Made by a program: the position numbers and the translations under genes
Source: Chloroflexota bacterium
GTDB lineage: Bacteria; Chloroflexota; UBA6077; FW602-bin22; JACQUS01
Length of the DNA: 8,250 bases
Reading direction: 5' to 3'
NCBI GenBank assembly: GCA_016210125.1
Contig: JACQUS010000104.1
Coordinates: forward strand, 1 to 8,250
Part shown: in pieces, positions 1 through 5,219 of the stretch
Position numbering within the stretch: the first letter of the stretch is position 1
Layout: each line of letters opens with the position of its first letter
Notes under the pieces: model-generated
Seen by the model: only the letters and a program-made list of their open reading frames with translations
Database searches by the model: none
What the model was told of the DNA's origin: nothing

Positions 1-570
1 CGCCGCGTCGATGGTCTCCACGCTGTAGGTGGAGTTGTCCAGGGTGTCGACCCTGACGTTGTCCACCGACAGGACGAGGGCGGTCACCGCGCCGATGGAG
101 AAGCTGTAGAGCTCGCCAGGATTCGCACCCACTTGCACGGTGAACATCGCTGGAGCCTGGTTCAGCAGGTTGATGTTGTTGAACTTGGTCTGGCTGGCGA
201 TGCCGTCGAGGGAGACGGTGAGCTGGTCGAGCTCGGCCTTGACGGCGGTGCGGTCCGAGGTGGAGAGCACGCTGGTGGCGGCCTGGACGGACAGCTCGCG
301 CATGCGCTGCAAGATGGTCGTGACCTCTTGGAGGGCGCCCTCGGCGGTCTGGGCGAGGGAGACGGCATCTTGGGCGTTGCGGTTGGCGGTCTGCAGGCCG
401 CGGACCTGGGCGCGCAGCTTCTCGGAGATGGTCAGGCCAGCGGCGTCGTCGGCGGCGCGGTTGATGCGCAGGCCTGAGGAGAGCTTCTCGACGGACTTGG
501 CCAGGTTCATATTGGCGAGGGTGAGGTTGCGCTGGGCGTTGATGGCCATGACGTTGGTGTTGATGCGCAT
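1..570 (-). CDS. fliC: Flagellin, N-terminal part (runs off left edge)
   Basis: Structural protein of the flagellar filament, secreted through the flagellar type III apparatus and polymerised outside the cell. Read on the minus strand from ATG at 570-568, the frame is open for 190 codons to the window edge; the C-terminal D0/D1 part lies outside. It begins MRINTNVMAINAQRN and continues with LSSGLRIN (31-38) and AADDAAGLTISE (39-50), the classic flagellin N-terminal signature, followed by the heptad-rich D1 helices to about residue 135. LQRMRELSVQA at 87-97 matches the conserved D1 patch that is recognised by TLR5 in flagellins such as that of Salmonella. From about residue 140 the sequence leaves the conserved core and enters the variable outer domain. 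The start is supported by AGGGAGGA (minus strand, 584-577), 6 nt before the ATG. No sigma-28 type promoter was recognised upstream. The paralogue name (fliC or hag) is by convention only. Confidence 0.96.
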   Translation of the reverse strand, partial: MRINTNVMAINAQRNLTLANMNLAKSVEKLSSGLRINRAADDAAGLTISEKLRAQVRGLQTANRNAQDAVSLAQTAEGALQEVTTILQRMRELSVQAATSVLSTSDRTAVKAELDQLTVSLDGIASQTKFNNINLLNQAPAMFTVQVGANPGELYSFSIGAVTALVLSVDNVRVDTLDNSTYSVETIDAA

Positions 571-857
571 CGCCGATCCTCCCTGCGTCCCGCCACGAAG
601 CGTTCCCGCGCGCTCCGTAGCCGGTCCCAGCCGCTGGCTGGTCAGCTTCCCTGCTTCTACATAGAGACTCGACTTCGCGAGCTCGCGCCGATGTAGGGCC
701 ACCCCGCATCCGGGCCGACACATGCCCCCAAGGAGTGCGCCACGGCGCCCTACCGGAGGCGCCAGGAGCGCCTATGCCGGCCCGTTTGGTGAGGTTCGGC
801 CCTTGGGAGGAGGTGGCCTCAGCGCCTCGGCCCCCTCGCCGGCGTCGAGCCTTCGCC
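571..857. other. Intergenic region upstream of flagellin; no gene seen
   Basis: This is the leader and promoter side of the flagellin gene. Apart from the flagellin ribosome-binding site at 577-584 (minus strand), the one clear structure is a small perfect hairpin at 627-641, CCAGCC-GCT-GGCTGG, which would lie in the 5' leader of the flagellin mRNA. Open frames across this stretch are short, have no ribosome-binding site and give Arg/Ala/Pro-rich translations typical of GC-rich non-coding DNA. I could not identify a sigma-28 or sigma-54 promoter by eye. Confidence 0.55.
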
Positions 858-908
858 CTTATACCAATTCGCCGTGCCCAGACCGTATGTGTGACGGCCG
901 TTCCGTAG

Positions 909-962
909 GGGCGGGGCTTGTCCCCGCCCGTGGCGGCGGCGTGGCGGGGGACAAGCCCCCGC
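909..962. repeat. Pair of inverted GC hairpins with complementary loops (REP/BIME-like)
   Basis: Hairpin 1 (909-929) has an 8-bp perfect stem, GGGCGGGG/CCCCGCCC, with loop CTTGT. Hairpin 2 (944-962) has a 7-bp perfect stem, GCGGGGG/CCCCCGC, with loop ACAAG. The loops are exact reverse complements, so the two units are inverted copies of one motif, separated by 14 nt. They could also pair with each other into one long stem. Outside the stems, GTAG (905-908) and its inverse CTAC (964-967) extend the symmetry. This arrangement resembles a BIME, that is, two REP units in opposite orientation. There is no T-tract, so neither hairpin looks like a standard intrinsic terminator. Confidence 0.7.
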
Positions 963-1152
963 GCTACGCTCGGGGCCATCATGTATGGCCTTTGTCAGCG
1001 AACTCGGTCTTACTCACGCGCGGGGAGGGGAACCCGCAGGAGCAAAGAGGCAGGCGAGTCCAAAGGGGGCCTTGCTCCCTGCGGGCCGCCGCGGTGGAGT
1101 GCGGCGCCGCGCCCGCCTGGCCGACCGCGCCTGCAAGGCCTAGGCGAACTGG

Positions 1153-1158
1153 TATAAG
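1153..1158 (+). promoter_or_regulatory. Possible -10 box (TATAAG) at the element end, upstream of the MaoC gene
   Basis: TATAAG matches the TATAAT consensus at 5 of 6 positions and lies inside the right inverted repeat of the 301-bp element. It is 16 nt upstream of the MaoC ribosome-binding site and 29 nt upstream of its ATG. Only a weak -35 candidate is present (CTGCAA, 1131-1136, 16-nt spacing). Transcription from here would give a very short leader. The assignment is tentative. Confidence 0.25.
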
Positions 1159-1187
1159 ATGATTATCGTCGCAGAGGAGGTCGGGGC

Positions 1188-2150
1188 ATGCGCTTCCTCG
1201 CCACGCACGAGCTGCCCGATGAGCAGGCCGAGTTCGGTTACGACGACCTTACGCCCGGCCAGCGCTTTCCGCCGTACGGCTTCGCCCTCACGCGCGACGA
1301 TGTGCTCGCGTACGTCGAGGCCACCGAGGATGACTTGCCGCTCTACCGCGATGAGGCGGCGGCGCGGCGGGCCGGCTTGCGCGGGCTGGCGGCGCCGCCG
1401 ACGATCCTGGGCATCGTCGGGCTGCTCAAGGCGGCCCTCGGGCGGCGCTGGCCCGACAGCACGCTGCACCTGCGCCAGACCTTCGAGTTCTTCGACTATC
1501 CGCTCGTGGACGAGCCACTGACGCTGGTCGTCGTCGTGGGGCCGAAGGAGGAGCGCAAGGGCCGGCGCTACCTCACGCTGATCGGCGAGACACACGACGC
1601 TGCTGGGCGCCTGCTGGTGGGCACGCACAGCACGCTGCTCTACGGCTGGCGCGCGCCGGCCGTCGGGGACGGTGGGTCGCCGGTCCCGGCCACGGCGCGG
1701 GCCGCAGGCCGCTCGGCCGAAGCCCAAGCCCCGTCGCCCGGCGCCGGCAGCGCGACACCAGCCCAAGCGGCCGCGGCGGCCGGCGATGAGCTGCCGGCGC
1801 TCGTGCGGGCGGCCACGCGCGAAACCATCCGGCGCTACGCGCTGGCCTCCGGCGGGCGGGCGCGCATCCACCTCGATCCTGACTACGCGCGCAGCGTCGG
1901 GCTGCCCGACGCCGTCGCCCACGGGCTCATGGTGCTGACCTACGCCGACCAGATGCTGGCCCGAGCGCTCGGCCCCACCTGGCACCGTGGCGGGCGGCTG
2001 GAGCTGACCTTCCTGGCTCCGGTGCTGGCCGGCAGCGCGCTCACGGTGCGCGCGCGGCGCGCCACGGCCGACGACGGGCGGGCGGCGTTCGAGCTCTCGT
2101 GCACCGACCAGGGCGGCCGGCTCGTGCAGATCGGCCGCGCGACGGCCTAG
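1188..2150 (+). CDS. Double hot-dog MaoC-like acyl dehydratase/hydratase
   Basis: A 320-residue protein with two hot-dog domains of the MaoC / (R)-enoyl-CoA hydratase superfamily, whose members hydrate or dehydrate acyl thioesters in the cytoplasm. The N-terminal domain (about 15-155) resembles FAS1-type dehydratase domains, with TEDDLPLYRDEA from residue 46 and APPTI at 69-73. An Ala/Pro/Gly-rich linker covers about 157-200. The C-terminal domain (about 202-320) carries the hydratase-type segment ASGGRARIHLDPDYA (220-234) and AHGLM (244-248). Compared with the canonical signature SGDxNPxH, the N-half keeps Asp (D48) but has Tyr at the His position (Y53), while the C-half keeps His (H228) but has Gly (G223) at the Asp position. 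Hydratase activity is therefore uncertain. The start is set by AGGAGG at 1175-1180, 7 nt before the ATG. It is the first gene of the plus-strand cluster and is tightly coupled to the next. Confidence 0.88.
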   Translation: MRFLATHELPDEQAEFGYDDLTPGQRFPPYGFALTRDDVLAYVEATEDDLPLYRDEAAARRAGLRGLAAPPTILGIVGLLKAALGRRWPDSTLHLRQTFEFFDYPLVDEPLTLVVVVGPKEERKGRRYLTLIGETHDAAGRLLVGTHSTLLYGWRAPAVGDGGSPVPATARAAGRSAEAQAPSPGAGSATPAQAAAAAGDELPALVRAATRETIRRYALASGGRARIHLDPDYARSVGLPDAVAHGLMVLTYADQMLARALGPTWHRGGRLELTFLAPVLAGSALTVRARRATADDGRAAFELSCTDQGGRLVQIGRATA

Positions 2151-2159
2151 GAGGCGAGC

Positions 2160-3299
2160 ATGACCGAGACCATGCAGCGCGCCGAGCGCGCCCCCGCCGA
2201 GGTCGCGGTCGCCGTCGTCGATGCCGATGTGCACCCCGCGCCGCGGTCGGCTGCCGAGCTGGGCGCGTACCTGCCCGAGCCCTGGCGCAGCCAGGAGTGG
2301 CCGAAGCGCCTGTTCAGCGGCGGCAGCGGCGACACGCTCGCCTTGTACACCGCGCCGGGCAAGGCCCAGCGCGGCGACGCGCACCCGCCCGGCGGCGGGC
2401 CACCCTGCTCCGACCCGGCGTTCACCGAGCGGCAGCTCTTCGGCGACGCGGCGGTCGACATGGCTATCCTCATCCCGCTCACCGCGCCGCGGCCCATGGC
2501 CAATCCGGAGCACGAGGCCGCGGCGGCCGCGGCGACGAACGCCTGGCTCGCGACGACCTGGCTCTCGAGGTACAACGGCCACGGCCGCTACCGCGGCACA
2601 CTGCGCGTCGGCACCGGCAGCGCCGAGCTGGCGGTGCGCGAGATCGAGCGCTGGGCCGGCCACGCCGGCTTCGTGCAGGTGATGCTCAACCCTTACGTGC
2701 GCGCGCCCCTCGGGCAGCCACAGTACTACCCCATCTACGAGGCCGCAGCGCGCCACGACCTGCCGGTGGCCGTGCACGTCAACCGTGGCGGCGGGATGGC
2801 GCTGCTGACGCCCCTCGGGTACGTTTCGTACTTCTGGGAGCATCACGCTCTTTATCCGCTGCTCTTCGCCACGCACCTCGCTAGCCTGCTCTGCGAGGGC
2901 GTCTTCGAGCGCTTCCCGACCCTTACCTTCGTGTTCGTCGAGGGCGGCTTCGGCTGGTTCCTGCCCCTGCTCTGGCGACTGGACAAGCACTGGCACGCGC
3001 TGCGCTCGGAGATTCCGGCGCTGCGCCGTCGTCCGTCCGACTACGTCCGCGAGCACATCCGCTTCACCAGCCAACCCATCGAGGAGCCCCAGGAGCCAGC
3101 GCACTTGACGCGCGTGCTCGAGTGGCTCGACGCCGAGCGCATCCTGCTGTTCGCCACCGACTACCCGCACTGGGACGGCGACTACGACCCTAAGCGGCTC
3201 TTCCGCGGCCTCTCGGCCCATGCTCGCCAGCGCATCCTCTGCGAGAACGCCCGCGAGCTCTACAGGCTGCCACCAGCGCGGCCGGCAGACGGCACTTGA
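2160..3299 (+). CDS. Amidohydrolase_2 family (COG2159) TIM-barrel metal-dependent hydrolase/decarboxylase, paralogue 1
   Basis: A 379-residue cytoplasmic protein of the amidohydrolase_2 family, which includes ACMSD, gamma-resorcylate decarboxylase and related hydrolases, usually with one divalent metal ion. Presumed active-site segments are DADVHP (21-26) at the end of the first strand, VAVHVNRG (203-210) with H206, WEHH (226-229), VEGGFGW (260-266), and ATDYPHWDGD (332-341), whose D334 is the usual catalytic/metal Asp. A TQPIEEP-like segment (SQPIEEP, 304-310) is shared with paralogue 2. No signal peptide is seen. AGGAGG at 2149-2154 overlaps the MaoC stop codon and lies 5 nt before the ATG, so the two genes are likely translated together. 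The exact substrate cannot be read from the sequence; a carboxylated aromatic or ring-cleavage product is a family-based guess. Confidence 0.92.
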   Translation: MTETMQRAERAPAEVAVAVVDADVHPAPRSAAELGAYLPEPWRSQEWPKRLFSGGSGDTLALYTAPGKAQRGDAHPPGGGPPCSDPAFTERQLFGDAAVDMAILIPLTAPRPMANPEHEAAAAAATNAWLATTWLSRYNGHGRYRGTLRVGTGSAELAVREIERWAGHAGFVQVMLNPYVRAPLGQPQYYPIYEAAARHDLPVAVHVNRGGGMALLTPLGYVSYFWEHHALYPLLFATHLASLLCEGVFERFPTLTFVFVEGGFGWFLPLLWRLDKHWHALRSEIPALRRRPSDYVREHIRFTSQPIEEPQEPAHLTRVLEWLDAERILLFATDYPHWDGDYDPKRLFRGLSAHARQRILCENARELYRLPPARPADGT

Positions 3300-3325
3300 A
3301 ACGCCGCCACGGTTTGACTTAGGAT
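3296..3325 (+). promoter_or_regulatory. Candidate sigma-70-type promoter before amidohydrolase 2
   Basis: TTGAAA (3296-3301, 5 of 6 to TTGACA) and TAGGAT (3320-3325, 4 of 6 to TATAAT) are separated by 18 nt. They sit at the start of the only large gap (217 nt) within the first four genes of the cluster. The -35 box overlaps the stop codon of paralogue 1. If it is used, the second amidohydrolase and the Rieske gene could be transcribed separately, with a leader of about 190 nt. It was found by eye in GC-rich DNA and is uncertain. Confidence 0.3.
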
Positions 3326-3516
3326 AACGGCACGCGGGGGTCCTGCCGACCATCCTGCGCCGGCGCGTTCTCGCCCGACCTCGCCACGAGCGGGCGATGC
3401 CCGATCGGCAGCGGGCGTCCTTCCCGCGCCGGGTCGCCGAAGCACCGGCGGAACGGTCGAGCCGGCGACCCGACGCCAGCGCTGCACATGAACGGCTGTT
3501 ACGAAGGGAGCGAGCG

Positions 3517-4701
3517 ATGGCACAGACGGTAGGCATTGCCGAGGCGCGGACGCCGGCCGAGGTGGCGGTCGAGATCGTCGACGTCGACGTCCATCCGGCG
3601 CCGCGCAGCAACGACGAGGTGCGCGCGTACATCCCCGAGCCGTGGCGCAGTCGGCCGTGGCCGGAGCAGGTCTTTGCCCCCGTGCCGTCGCCGATCTACG
3701 TCTCACCCGGCTTCGGGCCACTGCGGCGCACCGACAAGGGCTGGGACATGCCCATCAACAGCCAGCGCCGCGATGCCACGCCGCCGAGTGGCGGGCCGGC
3801 ATGCTCGGACCCCGCGTTCGCCGAGAAGCAGCTTTTCCAGGACGCCGGCGTCGACATCGCCATCCTTCTCCCGCTGTCGTTCGGCCGCCCCATGTCGAAC
3901 CCGGACCACGAGGCCGCCTGCGTCGCCGCGGTGAACACCTGGCTGGCCGAGACCTGGCTGTCGCGCTACAACGCCCACGGCCGCTACCGCGGGGCCATCC
4001 GCATCAGCGCCGAGGAGCCCGAGCTGGCCGCGCGGGAGATCGAGCGCTGGGCCGGCCACCCCCATTTCGTCGAGGTGATGCTCGTGCCGTACGCGAGCAC
4101 GCCGTTCGGCCAGCCGTACTACGACCCGATCTACGAGGCCGCTGCGCGCCACGACCTGCCCATCGCCATCCACGTCAACCGCGGCGCGGGCATGACCCTG
4201 CTCACCCCCGTCGGCCACGCCTCGTACTTCTGGGAGCACCACGGCAGCTACCCGCTGCTCTACGGCACGCAGCTCATCAGCCTGCTCTGCGAGGGCGTCT
4301 TCGAGCGCTTCCCCAGCCTCAAGATCGGCTTCATCGAGGGCGGCGTGAGCTGGGCCGCGCCCCTGCTCTGGCGCCTGGACAGGCACTGGCGCGAGCTGCG
4401 CTCCGAGGTTCCGGCGCTGCGCCGCCGGCCGTCCGACTACGTGCGCGAGAGCGTGCACTTCAGCACGCAGCCCATCGAAGAGCCGCGCGAGGCTAAGCAC
4501 CTCGACCGCGTCCTGGAGTGGCTCGGCGCTGAGCGCACACTGCTGTTTGCCACCGACTACCCGCACTGGGACGGCGACTACGACCCCAAGCGGCTCTTCC
4601 GCGGCCTGCCTGCGGACGTGCGCCGGCGCATCATGCGCGACAACGCGCTGGAGCTGTTCAGGCTGCCGCTCACGCGCCCGGCCGATCGGGCCGCGGCGTA
4701 G
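3517..4701 (+). CDS. Amidohydrolase_2 family (COG2159) TIM-barrel metal-dependent hydrolase/decarboxylase, paralogue 2
   Basis: A 394-residue protein closely similar to paralogue 1 over its whole length, with the same presumed active-site set: DVDVHP (22-27), IAIHVNRG with H219, WEHH (239-242), IEGGVSW (273-279) and ATDYPHWDGD with D347. The main difference is a longer loop at about 52-98, which could form part of the substrate pocket. The frame is open upstream to an ATG at 3397, but ATG 3517 is preferred: GAAGGGAG at 3503-3510 lies 6 nt before it, and the protein then begins PAEVAV...VHP just as paralogue 1 does. The 40-residue upstream extension is Arg-rich and unlike the family. The gene is followed after 28 nt by the Rieske gene, which suggests co-expression. 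Substrate unknown; metal-dependent decarboxylation or hydrolysis of a carboxylic acid is the family expectation. Confidence 0.92.
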   Translation: MAQTVGIAEARTPAEVAVEIVDVDVHPAPRSNDEVRAYIPEPWRSRPWPEQVFAPVPSPIYVSPGFGPLRRTDKGWDMPINSQRRDATPPSGGPACSDPAFAEKQLFQDAGVDIAILLPLSFGRPMSNPDHEAACVAAVNTWLAETWLSRYNAHGRYRGAIRISAEEPELAAREIERWAGHPHFVEVMLVPYASTPFGQPYYDPIYEAAARHDLPIAIHVNRGAGMTLLTPVGHASYFWEHHGSYPLLYGTQLISLLCEGVFERFPSLKIGFIEGGVSWAAPLLWRLDRHWRELRSEVPALRRRPSDYVRESVHFSTQPIEEPREAKHLDRVLEWLGAERTLLFATDYPHWDGDYDPKRLFRGLPADVRRRIMRDNALELFRLPLTRPADRAAA

Positions 4702-4729
4702 CGCGACGTCGCGCACAGGGAGTGAGCCT

Positions 4730-5080
4730 ATGGCACGGCACGTCGTCGGACGCGTAGAGGAGCTGCCGCCGGGCAGCCACAGGGTCGTCCCGGTCGGCCG
4801 CCGCGGCGTCGGCGTCTTCAACGTCAACGGCGCGTTCTACGCGCTCTACAACGTCTGCCCACACGCCGGCGGGCCGCTCTGTCTCGGCCCGGTGACCGGC
4901 ACGACGGAAGCCATCGGGCCGTACCAGGTCCGCTGGGTCCGCGACGGCGAGATCCTGCGCTGTCCCTGGCACGGCTGGGAGTTCGACCTCAGGACCGGCT
5001 GCACGATTACCGAGCCGGTCGAGCGCGTGCAGAGCTATCCCGTCCGCGTCGAGGACGGGCTGGTGATCCTGGAGACTTAG
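4730..5080 (+). CDS. Small Rieske [2Fe-2S] protein (Rieske-type ferredoxin)
   Basis: A 116-residue single-domain Rieske protein, probably a soluble electron carrier. The two cluster-binding motifs are complete: CPHAGGPL (C43, H45) and CPWHGW (C78, H81), with the flanking GVFNVNGAFYALYN strand pair and a C-terminal VRVEDGLVIL strand. There is no membrane helix or Tat signal, so it is not a bc1-type Rieske subunit, and it is too short to be an oxygenase alpha subunit. The segment between the two motifs (50-77) is longer than in minimal biphenyl-type Rieske ferredoxins. The start is set by AGGGAG at 4717-4722, 7 nt before the ATG; the upstream in-frame extension lies inside paralogue 2 and is not coding. 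It lies 28 nt after paralogue 2, so a redox partner role with the cluster, or with an oxygenase encoded elsewhere, is inferred. Confidence 0.93.
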   Translation: MARHVVGRVEELPPGSHRVVPVGRRGVGVFNVNGAFYALYNVCPHAGGPLCLGPVTGTTEAIGPYQVRWVRDGEILRCPWHGWEFDLRTGCTITEPVERVQSYPVRVEDGLVILET

Positions 5081-5084
5081 AAGC

Positions 5085-5202
5085 GGTCAGCCATCAGCCG
5101 TCAGCTATTAGCAGGCTGCCGCCAGCCGCTGCCCTGTAGCCGTGGACGGGCGGCGGAGCTGAAAGCTGACAACTGATAGCTGATAGCTGATAGCTGATAG
5201 CT
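5085..5202. repeat. Heptad repeat element with inverted arms, including four tandem CTGATAG units
   Basis: The 139-nt gap between the Rieske gene and paralogue 3 carries a perfect 4-copy tandem of CTGATAG (5173-5200), preceded by degenerate units (AGCTGAAAGCTGAC, 5157-5170). On the left, 5085-5112 holds the same heptads in inverse orientation (GTCAGCC, ATCAGCC, GTCAGCT, ATTAGC). The left arm pairs with 5158-5185 at 21 of 28 positions, giving an imperfect stem around a 45-nt GC-rich loop. Translated in reverse, the tandem gives SYQLSAIS-like peptides, which I recall seeing in spurious ORFs of several phyla; this suggests a widely dispersed repeat. It ends 3 nt before the ribosome-binding site of paralogue 3. 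Confidence 0.75.
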
Positions 5203-5219
5203 CAGAGGGAGGAACGGGC

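Larger units (their letters stand above)
858..1158. mobile_element. 301-bp non-coding element with 16-bp terminal inverted repeats (MITE-like)
   Basis: The left end CTTATACCAATTCGCC (858-873) and right end GGCGAACTGGTATAAG (1143-1158) are inverted repeats that match at 15 of 16 positions. If the inner TACC...GGTA termini (862 and 1154) are the true ends, they are flanked by TA on both sides (860-861 and 1155-1156). A TA target duplication is the habit of IS630/Tc1-mariner transposons. There is no transposase frame inside, so this would be a non-autonomous miniature element. The interior holds the paired GC hairpins at 909-962. The right end is 29 bp from the start codon of the MaoC gene. The inverted repeat is seen directly; the mobile-element reading is inference, since only one copy is visible and the TA duplication also lies within the symmetrical sequence. 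Confidence 0.5.

Noticed and set aside
722..1162. Plus-strand open frame across the intergenic region
   Set aside because: It runs through the inverted-repeat element and its hairpins, has no ribosome-binding site and shows no protein family features.
3397..3516. 40-residue N-terminal extension of paralogue 2 from ATG 3397
   Set aside because: Arg-rich and absent from paralogues 1 and 3; a good ribosome-binding site precedes ATG 3517 instead.
1140..3632. 830-codon minus-strand open frame opposite the MaoC gene and paralogue 1
   Set aside because: It is antisense to two well-supported family proteins with good ribosome-binding sites. Its translation is Arg/Ala/Gly/Val-rich with no recognisable domain, as expected from GC-rich third positions on the other strand.
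4547..4729. In-frame upstream extension of the Rieske protein
   Set aside because: It overlaps the conserved C-terminus of paralogue 2 in another frame; ATG 4730 has a clear AGGGAG.
3703..4827. 374-codon minus-strand open frame opposite paralogue 2 and the Rieske gene
   Set aside because: Shadow of the same kind; it lies antisense to conserved catalytic motifs and lacks any family signature.
5085..5202. CRISPR array as an explanation of the heptad repeats
   Set aside because: Units are 7 bp and contiguous, with no regular spacers and no cas genes.
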